Position numbers and translations under genes: made by a program | Part shown: in pieces, positions 42,325 through 50,940 of the stretch | Numbering within the stretch: the stretch's first letter is position 1 | Layout: every line of letters begins with the position of its first letter | The notes under the pieces: generated by a model | Seen by the model: the letters and a program-made list of their open reading frames with translations, nothing else | Told to the model about the DNA's origin: nothing | The model's database searches: none | Source: Nonomuraea aurantiaca | GTDB taxonomy: Bacteria; Actinomycetota; Actinomycetes; Streptosporangiales; Streptosporangiaceae | NCBI RefSeq assembly: GCF_020215705.1 | Contig: NZ_JAIWNB010000001.1 | Span: 1,116,001-1,180,000, forward strand | Length of the DNA stretch: 64,000 bases | Direction: 5' to 3'

Positions 42325-43587
42325 CTAGCCTGAGGCGACGCGTCGGGTAGCGGCCCTGCGGGTGGTGGCCATGCGGGTGGCGGCGAGCGCGGCGGCCAGC
42401 GCCACGGCGGCGGCCAGGGCGAGGCTAATGCGCAGCCCGTACTCGAAACCCGCGGGAGCGGAGATCAGTGCGCCGAAGACGGCCACGGCCAGGGCCCCGC
42501 CGACCTGGCGGCTGGTGTTGAACACGCCGCTGGCGGTGCCGGTCTGGTGGGCGGGCACGTGCTCCAGCAGCAGGGCGGTGGTCAGGGGCATCACCAGCGG
42601 ACCCGCCAGTCCGACCGGGATCAGCAGCAGCGCGGTCACCCACACCGGCACCGACCCCGGCACCAGGGCCAGCGCCACGGACCCGGCCGCGATCAACGCC
42701 AGGCCCGCCATGATCGGCACGCGCGGGTCGGTGCGTTCCGCGATCCGCGCGGAGAACGGGGTCAGGCAGGCGCTGAGCAGCATCATCGGCAGGAACGCGA
42801 TCCCGGCGGACAGGGCGGACAAACCGTGCTGCTGCTGGAAGTACAGGCTGAACAGGAACGGCAGCCCGTAGAAGCCGACCATGAACGCGAACCCGATCCC
42901 GGTGGCGATCACCACCGTCCCGGAGCGGAACAGCTCGAGCGGCACCATCGGATGGGCCACTTTGGCCTGCGCGGTCACGAACACGGCGAACGCCACCACC
43001 GCCACACCGAGCGCCCCGAGCACCCGAGGCGCGGTGAACCCGGCCGCCCCGGCCTCGATCGCCCCGTAGGTCAGCCCGCCCATGGCCAGGATCCCGGTGA
43101 CCTGCCCGATCCAGTCGAAGGGCGCCGGACGGGTCGGAGAATGCGGGGCGCGGGCCAGAAGCAGCAGGGTGAGGACGCCGACCGGCAGGTTGATCCAGAA
43201 GATCATCCGCCAGGAGACCAGGCTCAGCACACCGCCGAGCACGGGCCCTGCCGCCGCCACGGCGCCGCCCATGGCCCCCACCGCGCGGGCCCGGCGGGCC
43301 GGGCCGGGGAAGGCGTGCCGGACCAGCGCCATCGAGGTCGGCATGATGACCGCCGCGCCGATGCCCTGCGCCACGCGCGCGGCGACCAGCGCCGGCAGCG
43401 ACGGGGCCAGCCCGCAGGCCATCGAGGCGATCACGAACAGCACCAGTCCGCCCGCGAACGCGCGGCGGGCACCGATCCGGTCCGACAGGGCGCCGGCCGA
43501 CAGCAGCAGAGCGGCGAACATCAGGGTGTAGCCGTCCACGACCCACTGCAATCCGATGATGCCGCCGCCGCGGGTCTCGTGGGCCAA
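42325..43587 (-). pseudogene. 5'-truncated MFS drug transporter (EmrB/QacA-like)
   Basis: 420 residues of a DHA2-type major facilitator from IGLQWVVDGYTLMFAALLLSAGALSD onward; the body and C-terminus are intact. The first helix with its acidic antiporter motif, normally about 45 residues, is missing. The frame opens with TTG after sequence (LAHET) that matches the C-terminal coding end of the adjacent SDR gene. The likely cause is recombination with that gene. Transport activity is doubtful, although translation from the TTG is possible. Confidence 0.75.
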
Positions 43588-43763
43588 CGTCTGTAGGGGG
43601 CGGTGTTGGAACGGCTCGTTGTGGACGGCGCCTGGTGGGGTTGCGGGCGTCGGGGCGGATGGGTGGCGACGTATGGCGTGTTCACGCTGCTGACAGCGCT
43701 GTGCCGGTCTCCTCGGCCAACCTCTGCAGGAGGCGGTCTTGGAACGCCTCGTCGTGGACCGCG
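43573..43763 (-). repeat. Duplicated SDR 3'-end fragment upstream of truncated MFS
   Basis: About 58 bp at 43573-43630 matches 43706-43763, the C-terminal coding end of the SDR gene, at roughly 80 percent identity by eye. Read in the SDR frame it gives HNEPFQHRPLQTLAHET against HDEAFQDRLLQRLAEET. The copy is fused directly to the MFS coding sequence. Confidence 0.7.
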
Positions 43764-44416
43764 CGGTGCGGCTGCAGGCGCCGGCGGTGGTACCAGTACC
43801 CGCCGGTGGTCAGGACCTGCGGGTCGTCGCTCGATGCGAGCCATTCCTGTGTCTGATGGCCGAGCTCGAGATCGTCCGGTGCGCTCGGGCCGCCCATCTT
43901 CGTCGGCACCCAGCCCGGATCGACGGCGTTGCTCAGCAGCCCGGGACACAGCCGAGCCACTGCGGCCGCGAGCGTGGTGACGAACAGCTTGCTGTCGGCG
44001 TAGGAGCCGACGTTCCGGCCCCGCCAGTCGACTCCGGTGACCGACGGGCGCCCGTCGAAATGCGAGCTGCTGCTCAGGTACACCAGCCGGCGCGGCCCGC
44101 GGAGCAGGGCCGTGAGCAGATACGGTGCGATGATGTTGACCGGCATGACCGCCGGTCCGCTCCACACGCCGGCGTTGTGGATGACCGCGTCGAGCGGCTC
44201 CGCGTCGTTCAGCTCCGCGGCGATGCGTCGTACGGCGTCTCGCTCGGTGAAGTCGCCCACCACGAGGTGTGCCCCTCGGCCGACCAGCGCGTCGAGGCCC
44301 GCTGCGCGTTCCCGGTTGCGGGCGTGCACCACCACGTTGTGTCCCGCGGACAACAACGAATCCGCCGCGGCACGTCCAAGGCCGTCCGCGGAACCAGTCA
44401 CCAAGATCCGACTCAC
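43682..44416 (-). CDS. SDR-family oxidoreductase
   Basis: A 244-residue short-chain dehydrogenase/reductase. The cofactor motif is TGSADGLGR (7-15). NAGVW at 81-85 is the NAG motif, Ser near 115-117 and Y139-x3-K143 (SYADSK) complete the active site. Substrate unknown. It is in a leftward set with a carboxymuconolactone decarboxylase-like gene and a cupin gene, the combination often associated with ECF41 regulation. Its 3' end has been partly copied into the MFS region. Confidence 0.9.
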   Translation of the reverse strand: MSRILVTGSADGLGRAAADSLLSAGHNVVVHARNRERAAGLDALVGRGAHLVVGDFTERDAVRRIAAELNDAEPLDAVIHNAGVWSGPAVMPVNIIAPYLLTALLRGPRRLVYLSSSSHFDGRPSVTGVDWRGRNVGSYADSKLFVTTLAAAVARLCPGLLSNAVDPGWVPTKMGGPSAPDDLELGHQTQEWLASSDDPQVLTTGGYWYHRRRLQPHRAVHDEAFQDRLLQRLAEETGTALSAA

Positions 44417-44444
44417 GAATTCACCACCACGTTCGTCTCGGCGC

Positions 44445-44771
44445 TCAACCTGAGAAGACCTGCTTCGCGGTCGTGATCGCCGTCATGGCCTTCGGCCAGC
44501 CGGCGTAGAAGGCGAGGTGGGTGATCGCCTCGATGAGCTCGGTCTCGGTGACGCCGTTCTCCTTGGCTCGCCCGAGGTGGAAGCGGAGCTGATCGGCGTC
44601 GCCGCCGGCGACGAGTGTGGCGACGGTGATCAGGCTGCGGTCGCGGGCGGCCAGCTCGGGGCGATTCCAGACGTCCTCGAACAGGACATCGTCGGTGAGC
44701 TCGGCGAGCTTCGGAGCGAAATCGCCGATCATGCGGCGTCCGCCGCCGATCTGCCGGGGTTGCTCGGTCAT
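44445..44771 (-). CDS. Carboxymuconolactone decarboxylase-family protein
   Basis: A 108-residue AhpD/CMD-fold protein. LAARDRSLITVATLVAGGDADQLRFHLGRAKENGV and the ending IEAITHLAFYAGWPKAM, cited in parts, are typical of the gamma-carboxymuconolactone decarboxylase side; the CxxC of peroxidase members is absent. This is the classic gene type next to ECF41 sigma factors. Its role may be detoxification, not aromatic degradation. GAAAGGAT precedes the ATG. Confidence 0.9.
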   Translation of the reverse strand: MTEQPRQIGGGRRMIGDFAPKLAELTDDVLFEDVWNRPELAARDRSLITVATLVAGGDADQLRFHLGRAKENGVTETELIEAITHLAFYAGWPKAMTAITTAKQVFSG

Positions 44772-44892
44772 CGAAGATCCTTTCGCTGGCAGTCCTTCGG
44801 CCCGGCGGTGCGCGGCGGCTGCTGCGGGACCGGGATCGCCGGTGTACCTCGGCGCTGCCGCGGCCGGAGCGGGAAGAAGACGGTTTACCTGG

Positions 44893-45300
44893 TCAGTGGG
44901 TGCGGGCGCGGTTGTACTGCTCGTCGGTGACCGGCTCGTTCCATGTGGTTTCGGTGCTGCCGTCGCCCGCGCCTTCCCACATGGCCAGGTGCTCCATGAA
45001 GCGGTCGGGAGTGGCGCCGTGCCAGTGCTCCTCGTTCGGGGGGCAGCGGACGGTCTGGCCGGGATGGGCTTCGAAGACAGTGCCGTCGCGGGTGCCGATC
45101 AGGGCGATGCCGGAGACGACGTGCAGGGTTTGGCCCAGTACGTGGGAGTGCCAGTGGGTGCGGGCTCCGGGGGAGAAACGGACCATGTTGGCACGCATCC
45201 GGGACGGCTCCTGGCCCGCGTAGATCACGTCGAACCAGACGTCGCCGGTGAACCAATCCGCGGGGGCCTTGGTGGTGGCCTGCTGTTTGACGAATTCCAT
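44893..45300 (-). CDS. Cupin-domain protein
   Basis: A 135-residue single-cupin protein. Metal-binding motif 1 is GARTHWHSHVLGQTLHVVSG and motif 2 PPNEEHWHGATPDRFMEH. It resembles small cupins co-occurring with CMD proteins, often annotated as quercetinase- or 4-CMD-linked, of unknown substrate. It starts with ATG; GAGAGAG lies upstream. First gene of the cupin-CMD-SDR group. Confidence 0.9.
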   Translation of the reverse strand: MEFVKQQATTKAPADWFTGDVWFDVIYAGQEPSRMRANMVRFSPGARTHWHSHVLGQTLHVVSGIALIGTRDGTVFEAHPGQTVRCPPNEEHWHGATPDRFMEHLAMWEGAGDGSTETTWNEPVTDEQYNRARTH

Positions 45301-45600
45301 GGTGTCTCTCTCAGACGTACGGGGTTATGAGATGTATCAGATGAGGGTCAGGATGGAGCCCGGCTCGCGAGAGGCGTCGCCGACCTGGACGAGGAGTTCC
45401 TTGCCTTCAGGTAACCGGCTTTGCGTCCAGACAAACAGGCTCTGCCAAAGGGTGTACTGGTAGTACCTCCCGGGTGGAGTCCCGTCCGCCGAGGTCAACG
45501 GGGCGACGGCAAGTTTTGGGCATGGCATGGGGCCTCGACATCTCGGCCTTCTCGGGCGGGCTCTTATCGTGGATCTGAGGTACACAGCGAGGGGGCCGCG
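45301..45600. other. 300-bp intergenic region with possible DUF397 remnant
   Basis: No intact gene. The minus-strand frame ending at 45337 reads SRLPEGKELLVQVGDASREPGS then ILTLI, which resembles the C-terminal part of DUF397 proteins and may be a relic. GACG at 45314-45317 and TGTATCA at 45333-45339 are a weak ECF41-like promoter for the cupin gene. GTACT-GGT-AGTAC at 45450-45462 is a small palindrome. The promoter of the next gene should be near 45560-45600. Confidence 0.3.
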
Positions 45601-46218
45601 ATGTTCATCCAGGTCATTCAGGGACAGATCACGGACGTCGGCGAGATGCGGGCGGCGTTGGACCGATGGCATGCCGAGCTCGCGCCAGGGGTGGACGGCT
45701 GGCTCGGTACGACCGCCGGGGTGACGGACGACGGCATGTTCGTGAACACGGCGCGGTTCGAGTCGCAGGAAGTGGCACGGCGCAACAGCGAGCGGCCGGA
45801 GCAGGGTCAGTGGTGGGCCGAGACCGCGAAACTCTTCAGCGGTGAGGTGACCTTCCACGACTGCACCGAGGCGTACACGTATCTGAAGGGCGGGTCTGAT
45901 GCGGCGGGGTTCGTCCAGGTGATGCAGGGACGGGTCCGGGACCCGCAGCGGATGCGGGAGATCACCGCTCAGAGCGAGCGGGCCATGGCCGCATTCCGGC
46001 CCGACCTCATCGGCGGGTTCGCCGCCCTGCACGGGGACGGCGGATACACCGAGGTCGCGTACTTCACTTCCGAGCAGGCGGCCAGAGAAGGCGAGGGCAA
46101 GCAGCTCCCGGACGAGATGCGGGAGCTCTTCGAGGCGTGGAAGGGGCTGTTCGAGGGCGAACTCACCTACTTCGACCTGCGCGACCCGTGGTTGTACTCG
46201 CCCCCTCGGACCGCCTGA
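45601..46218 (+). CDS. Protein with two tandem ABM-like (dimeric alpha/beta barrel) domains
   Basis: A 205-residue protein composed of two related halves. The first starts FIQVIQGQITDVGEMRAAL and the second, from about 100, FVQVMQGRVRDPQRMREIT, each followed by a ferredoxin-like fold pattern with W/F and acidic residues. It resembles antibiotic biosynthesis monooxygenase-type folds, but no catalytic residues can be assigned, so the function is unknown. The stop codon lies inside a 28-bp direct repeat. Confidence 0.75.
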   Translation: MFIQVIQGQITDVGEMRAALDRWHAELAPGVDGWLGTTAGVTDDGMFVNTARFESQEVARRNSERPEQGQWWAETAKLFSGEVTFHDCTEAYTYLKGGSDAAGFVQVMQGRVRDPQRMREITAQSERAMAAFRPDLIGGFAALHGDGGYTEVAYFTSEQAAREGEGKQLPDEMRELFEAWKGLFEGELTYFDLRDPWLYSPPRTA

Positions 46219-46270
46219 GATTCCCGCAGGGCGGGGCTGATGCCTGAGATTCTCGCAGGGCGGGGCTGAT
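46214..46270 (+). repeat. Two 28-bp direct repeats after the ABM-like gene
   Basis: CCTGAGATTCCCGCAGGGCG followed by GGGCTGAT occurs at 46214-46241 and again at 46243-46270 with a single C/T difference. The first copy contains the stop codon of the ABM-like gene. No transposase lies nearby. Confidence 0.8.
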
Positions 46271-46352
46271 AGGGGTGCTTGCGCGGGCCCTCCGGGTCCG
46301 CCGCTCGGGGCGCTGATGGGCGAGGTTCAGCTCTGGCTGAGTGCTCGGGTGC

Positions 46353-47093
46353 TCAGTTGGGGACGAGTGAGTCGAATGTCTCGCCGGCGTTGAGGCGCTG
46401 AATGAGGGACTCCAAGCCCCGCCGGTCCCCGTTGGCTCGGAGCCAGCGGTCTACTTGGCAGGCTGCCTTGGCATACGTGTTCGTCTCCTTGCTGGCCGTA
46501 CTCAGCCACTCGTCCAAGGAGACCGGCAGCGGCGCGGTCGGGAGGACCAGGCAGCGGTCGCCGGTCGTTCGTGGGGCGAGGTAGCGGGGATCGTCGGAGA
46601 CGACTACGGCGAGGCCCTCGTCGAACCACTGCGGGATTTCTACCCCGGAGGTGAAGCGGGTGTGGAGCTCGACGTGGGACATCTCGTGTGAGGCGATCAC
46701 CGTGTCGAGGCCGCGCGGTGACAGCATCACGGAGCGGTTCAGAACGGCGATGCCACGCTCCTGGTGACCGCCGATGTGCTGGTAGCACTCCTCGGTGGTG
46801 CAGATGAGCAGGCTGGGTGAGCTCTTTCTGCCGCCGTAGAAGGTGTCGACTCGCTTCGTGGCGGTGTCGACCGTCTGGCTGACTTGTGATCGTTGCTGGG
46901 GCGATAGGTCGGGCTCGACGTAGACGCCGGGGCGGAGCTCTGTCAGGCCATAGCAGCCGGGGCACGTCGTGGCGGCCACGGAGGGGTAGGCCACCGCCAC
47001 GCCGGCGACTGCGGCGACGAGCAGCACGGCCAGCGCTGCGAGAGCCCGGGTCCAGATCTTGCGGGCTCTCGACCGCTTGGGCGCCGGTGGCAT
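46353..47093 (-). CDS. Membrane-anchored HExxH protein (gluzincin-like metallopeptidase)
   Basis: A 246-residue protein with a basic N-terminus and a membrane segment (ALAALAVLLVAAVAGVAVAY, residues 18-37). The extracellular domain contains HEMSH at 136-140 and, 18 residues on, WFDEGLAVV with E159, the layout of gluzincin peptidases ('peptidase MA-like'). Four cysteines (C44, C47, C98 and C103) could form disulfides. It may act on envelope proteins, though its activity is unproven. The ATG at 47093 has AAAGGA 8 nt upstream. Confidence 0.75.
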   Translation of the reverse strand: MPPAPKRSRARKIWTRALAALAVLLVAAVAGVAVAYPSVAATTCPGCYGLTELRPGVYVEPDLSPQQRSQVSQTVDTATKRVDTFYGGRKSSPSLLICTTEECYQHIGGHQERGIAVLNRSVMLSPRGLDTVIASHEMSHVELHTRFTSGVEIPQWFDEGLAVVVSDDPRYLAPRTTGDRCLVLPTAPLPVSLDEWLSTASKETNTYAKAACQVDRWLRANGDRRGLESLIQRLNAGETFDSLVPN

Positions 47094-47335
47094 GATCGCC
47101 GTCCTTTCGTGGGGGTGGAGGTGAGGATTACTTTCGCGTAATCCGTTGGTGGCCACATCCACCTGTGGGTGGTCATTCTGGGGGATGACATGCAGGCGGG
47201 GTGGTCGTGGCGGCCTGTTGGTCGAGGGGATCGCCTTTGTGGGGTAGCCGGGGTGGGCTCTCGCGTGATGAGTTGTGAGGTGCCGGGCTCTTCATGGGGG
47301 ACAGAACGGCGACCACGAGTGGTTGGAGAGCCTCC

Positions 47336-48021
47336 ATGGGGAAGGTCGTCTTCTCGATTTCGATGTCGCTCGATGGCTTCATCGCCGCGCTGTACGACGA
47401 GCCGAGATGGGGCTCGGGAGGGCGGATTCGGAAGGGCGGATTCGGGAGGGCGGATTCGGGAGGGCGGGCTCGGAGGGCGGGCTCGGAGGGCAGGCTCGGG
47501 AGGGCGGGGCTCGGGGGCGGGGAGGTTCTGTACGACTGGGTTCATGGTGGTGAGTGGGGCAGTTTCGGAGCGACAGGGATCGATGCGGAGGTCCTGGGCG
47601 GGTTGGTCGCTGAGGTGGGGGCGATCATCGTGGGGCGGAGGATGTTCGATGTGTCGGGCGTTTGGGGTGGTCATTCGCCCGGGTGGACTGCCCTGTTTTG
47701 TGATGACTCATCGGCCGCCGGAGGAGTGGGTCAGGGACGGCTCGCTGTTCACGTTCGTCACTGGCGGTGTTGAGAGCGCGTTGGCGCAGGCTCGGGCGGT
47801 GGCTGGAGATCGGACGTCGCGATCGGTGGCGGGGCGATGTGGGCCGGCAGTTTCTCCGTGCCGGGCTCGTCGACGACCTGCAGATCCACCTGGCGCCCGT
47901 GTTGCTGGGGGAAGGGATCAGGTTGTTTGAGATCGGGAGCGAGCGCGTCTGACTGCACTGGACTCGGGCGCTGGAGTCTCCGTTCGCCACGCACCTGAGG
48001 TTTGAGGTGGCGAAGAAGTAG
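47336..48021 (+). pseudogene. Dihydrofolate reductase/RibD C-terminal-like pseudogene
   Basis: The start MGKVVFSISMSLDGFIAALYDEP is a normal RibD_C/DHFR-family beginning. A GC-rich minisatellite replaces the next stretch, then homology resumes (GGEVLYDWVHGG, EVGAIIVGRRMFDVSGVWGG). A frame change near 47700 leads to THRPPEEWVRDGSLFTFVTGG. Another change leads to GLVDDLQIHLAPVLLGEG, and a third to the end SPFATHLRFEVAKK. At least three frameshifts make it non-functional. Confidence 0.8.
47405..47520 (+). repeat. 13/14-bp minisatellite inside the DHFR-like pseudogene
   Basis: Units such as GATTCGGGAGGGCG and GGCTCGGAGGGCG repeat about eight times between 47405 and 47520. Unit lengths of 13 and 14 bp disturb the frame. 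The array resembles in period the one at 41133-41256, also in a decayed gene. Confidence 0.8.
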
Positions 48022-48063
48022 CGCGTCGGGGCGGCTCAGGGGGTGGCTTGAGAGATCACCGCT

Positions 48064-48183
48064 CCTGAGCCTGTTCCATGCGGGCGATCGAGCGATGACC
48101 GGGCCTGAGCCTGTTCCGTGCGTGCGAGAGAGCGATGACCGAACCTGAGCCTGTTGCGCGCAGACGATCGAGCGATGGCCGCG
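48064..48183. repeat. Three tandem 40-bp repeats
   Basis: Units begin with CCTGAGCCTGTT at 48064, 48104 and 48144 and each ends with a GAGCGATG(A/G)CC segment. The array fills the gap between the DHFR-like pseudogene and the polX stop. Each unit contains a CGATCGAGCGATG-type stretch; unit 2 differs at a few positions. Confidence 0.85.
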
Positions 48184-48184
48184 C

Positions 48185-49867
48185 CTACCGGCCGAGGAAG
48201 GCGAGCATGCGCTCCAACGGCCAGGTGTTGATGACGTCCTCCGTGGTCAGCCAGGCGCGCTGCGCGATCCCGATGCCGAAGCGCTGGTTGGCCAGGTGGG
48301 GGATGGCGTGTGAGTCGCTGTCGATCGAGAACTTCACCCCGTGGTGCTTGGCCAGGCGGACCAGGTCGGCGGGCAGGTCCGAGCGGTCGGGGAAGGAGTC
48401 GATCTCCATGGCCGTCCCGGTGCGGCCGGCCGCGCGGAAGACGGCGTCCCAGTCGGCGTCGACCTGCGGGCGTTTGCCGATCTTGCGGGTGGTCGGGTGG
48501 CCGATGATGTCCACGTACGGATTTTCGCAGGCGGCGATGAAGCGGCGGGTCATCTCGTCGCGGGACATGCCGAAGTGCGAATGGACCGAGGCGACGCACA
48601 CGTCGAACTCGCGGAGGATCTCGCCGGGCCAGTCGACGGAGCCGTCGGGGGCGATGTTGAGCTCGGTGCCGTGCAGGAGCCGCATGTCGGGATATTTCTG
48701 TTGCAGCTCCGCGACCTGCTGCCGCTGCTCCAGCGCCTTGTCCAGGGTCATCCGCTGCATGGCCAGGTCGGGGGCGTGGTCGGTGATGGCGTAGTAGAGG
48801 TAGCCGCGGGCGTGGCCTGCCGCCACCATGTCCGCCAGCGAGGCGATGCCGTCCGTCAGGTTGGTGTGCGTGTGCAGGTCGCCCTTGAGGTCGGGGAGCT
48901 GGACGAGATCCGGCAGCTCGTGGCGGAGCGCGGCCTTCACCTCGCCGCCGTCCTCGCGCATGGGTGGGGGTACGAACTGCATGCCGAGCGCGGCGTAGAT
49001 CTCCTCCTCGGACTCCGAGGCGATCACCGTCTCACCCTCGAACAGTCCGTACTCGGAGAGCTTCCACCCCTTCTTCACCGCCATCTCCCGGATGGCCACG
49101 TTGTGCTCCTTCGAGCCGGTGAAGTATTGCATTGCCGCGCCCCACGACTGGGCGGGCACCACGCGCAGGTCCACCTGAAGGCCCGACGTCGTGCGGATCG
49201 ACGTCTTCTTGTCGCCCGCCGCGATGACGTCCGCGACATAGGGCTGGGCGCGGAAGTCCTCCATGATGGACTCGGGCGCCACGGCCAGGATGTCGATGTC
49301 GCCGATCGTGTCCTTCATCCGCCGCAGTGACCCGGCGTAGGCGATCCGCTCGGCCTTCAGCGAGGCCATCACCTGCTCGGCCAGGGACATGGCGACGCCG
49401 ATGTGCACCCGGCGGCCCGACTGCTCCAGTTGCTCGATGCCCTTGAGGAGGTTGGCGAGGGTCTTGGGGCCGAGTCCCTTGACGCCGTCGAGCCGCCCCG
49501 AGGCGATCGCCTCGCCGAGCGCCACGGGCGAGTCGATGCCGTAGTCCTCGAAAAGCATGATCGCCGTCTTCGGCCCCAGCGTCGGCACGCGGGTCAGCCG
49601 CCGCACCCCTTCGGGCACCCGGCCGCGCAGGTCGTCGAGCTGGCGGAAGCTCCCGCGCTGCAGGAACTCCTCCATCTTCTTGGCGATCGCCTCGCCCACA
49701 CCCGGCACATCGCGCACGTCGGCCACCGAGATGTCCTCGGGGAACCCGGCGATCGCCTTGGCGGCCTTCTGGTAGCTCCGCACCCGGAACGCGTCGCCGC
49801 CGGTCAGCGCGAACAGCTCCGCGTATTCGGAGAGCGCCGCCGCCGCATCATCGTTAGCCCTAGCCAT
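48185..49867 (-). CDS. polX: DNA polymerase X with PHP exonuclease domain
   Basis: A 560-residue bacterial PolX for DNA gap-filling repair. N-terminal helix-hairpin-helix repeats ([30 protein letters not shown]). The polymerase active-site aspartates are D190 and D192 in [18 protein letters not shown] (end of the motif). The C-terminal PHP domain from about 325 ([13 protein letters not shown], later [11 protein letters not shown]) supplies 3'-5' exonuclease or AP-endonuclease activity with metal-binding His residues. Length is as for other PolX-PHP proteins. Confidence 0.95.
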   Translation of the reverse strand: MARANDDAAAALSEYAELFALTGGDAFRVRSYQKAAKAIAGFPEDISVADVRDVPGVGEAIAKKMEEFLQRGSFRQLDDLRGRVPEGVRRLTRVPTLGPKTAIMLFEDYGIDSPVALGEAIASGRLDGVKGLGPKTLANLLKGIEQLEQSGRRVHIGVAMSLAEQVMASLKAERIAYAGSLRRMKDTIGDIDILAVAPESIMEDFRAQPYVADVIAAGDKKTSIRTTSGLQVDLRVVPAQSWGAAMQYFTGSKEHNVAIREMAVKKGWKLSEYGLFEGETVIASESEEEIYAALGMQFVPPPMREDGGEVKAALRHELPDLVQLPDLKGDLHTHTNLTDGIASLADMVAAGHARGYLYYAITDHAPDLAMQRMTLDKALEQRQQVAELQQKYPDMRLLHGTELNIAPDGSVDWPGEILREFDVCVASVHSHFGMSRDEMTRRFIAACENPYVDIIGHPTTRKIGKRPQVDADWDAVFRAAGRTGTAMEIDSFPDRSDLPADLVRLAKHHGVKFSIDSDSHAIPHLANQRFGIGIAQRAWLTTEDVINTWPLERMLAFLGR

Positions 49868-50022
49868 GGAGCCAGCTTAGGGATTCCCTCCGACAAACGG
49901 CGCGGTCGAGGGCGGCGCTGGACGCCGACGATGCGGTGATCTCCCGACAGGCTAGGTCGGAGCGGCCGCGAGTCAGGGCGGGGCCGGGAGTAAACCGGGG
50001 CCGCGCGTGAGGCCGGCCGCGG

Positions 50023-50469
50023 CTATTCGGCTCCGGACGCGCGCAGGCGAGCCGTCTGCCACTCCATGGCGTGGTCGAACGACTCCGCGGCCTCCGTCAA
50101 CCGCCGCTCCATCTCCGCGGGGTCGAATCCTCCGTGGGGAAGCCCCACACCGCCCAGCGCCTCACCCACCAGTTCGCGCGTCCGTCGCTCCCCGTCGTCC
50201 TGCGCTGCGTGGATCGTCTTCAGCAGTTCCTCCGCGAGGACGTGGGTCTCCAGCCGCCTCGTCCGCGGGTCGAGGTCGAGCCGTTCCAAGCGCCCGTTGC
50301 CGTCCGTGACCACGGAGATCATGTCGTCCGCACCGGTCGCCGTGCCGCGTACGTGGGCCAGCTCGCCCTCGACGGAGGCCAGCCGCTTCATCGTCTGTTC
50401 GGCCTCCTGGACGACCCGGTCGAGGTTCTCGGGGTCGAAATTGCTCGGGTCCAAGCCGAAGGCGGACAT
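50023..50469 (-). CDS. YbaB/EbfC-family nucleoid-associated protein
   Basis: A 148-residue protein with a coiled-coil helix (VVQEAEQTMKRLASVEGELAHV) and the YbaB core strand TATGADDMISVVTDGNGRLERLDLDP, read in parts. A C-terminal helical extension is longer than housekeeping YbaB. Such extended forms often sit next to ESX-type small proteins, as here, where it diverges from two rightward genes. Likely DNA-binding or scaffold role. Confidence 0.8.
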   Translation of the reverse strand: MSAFGLDPSNFDPENLDRVVQEAEQTMKRLASVEGELAHVRGTATGADDMISVVTDGNGRLERLDLDPRTRRLETHVLAEELLKTIHAAQDDGERRTRELVGEALGGVGLPHGGFDPAEMERRLTEAAESFDHAMEWQTARLRASGAE

Positions 50470-50619
50470 CAGGAAATCCTCTCACTCCGTGATCATTCGT
50501 AACAATAATCACTGCAGACACGCTGCAAAACGCAAGATACAGTCCTAACACGGTGAACGACAGACTGTTAGACAGCGAAGTGCCGGTGAACGGTGACGCG
50601 CCCACGGGAGGCCAGGGTT

Positions 50620-50919
50620 TTGTCGCAGGAGATTCATGTCACCTCATCGGCCATCGCGGACATTCAGCGGAACCTGGGGGAGACGTTCATTCCCGCGCTG
50701 CGGGAGCTGAAGGGACACGTCGATTCCACCAGCGTTCCGTTCCCCGGGTTCGGCTCCCTGGGGCTGCTGATGATCGGCAAGTACGGTGGTACGCAGAATG
50801 ACGTGCGGGGGATGGTCGACGACGCCATCGACACCGTGGAGAAGTGGATCGAAGCGCTGGAGACCATCAAGAAGAACTGGGTCAAAGCAGAGCTCAATAG
50901 CACCGTCGTCTACAAATGA
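50620..50919 (+). CDS. Small ESX/WXG100-like helical protein
   Basis: A 99-residue protein. The TTG start is chosen because GGGAGG lies 8 nt upstream. The alternative GTG at 50593 lacks one. Size, two amphipathic helices (TSSAIADIQRNLGETFIPAL and RGMVDDAIDTVEKWIEALETI) and a central Gly/Phe-rich turn are like WXG100 proteins, but there is no canonical WXG. Probably exported or a partner in a type VII-like system, by context. Gene order: YbaB divergent, then this and 50941. Confidence 0.6.
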   Translation: MSQEIHVTSSAIADIQRNLGETFIPALRELKGHVDSTSVPFPGFGSLGLLMIGKYGGTQNDVRGMVDDAIDTVEKWIEALETIKKNWVKAELNSTVVYK

Positions 50920-50940
50920 CGGCCCAGCGGAAAGGCGGCC

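Noticed and set aside
43690..43701. Second GACAGCGCTGTG-like palindrome
   Set aside because: It falls inside the last SDR codons and lacks one base of symmetry; there is no promoter context, so probably chance.
45450..45462. GTACT-GGT-AGTAC palindrome as an operator
   Set aside because: Arms of 5 bp are expected by chance at this length and no regulator is adjacent; kept only as a note.
47094..47335. Possible gene in the gap before the DHFR-like pseudogene
   Set aside because: Frames here are short and have no RBS or recognisable domain; it looks like promoter and decay DNA.
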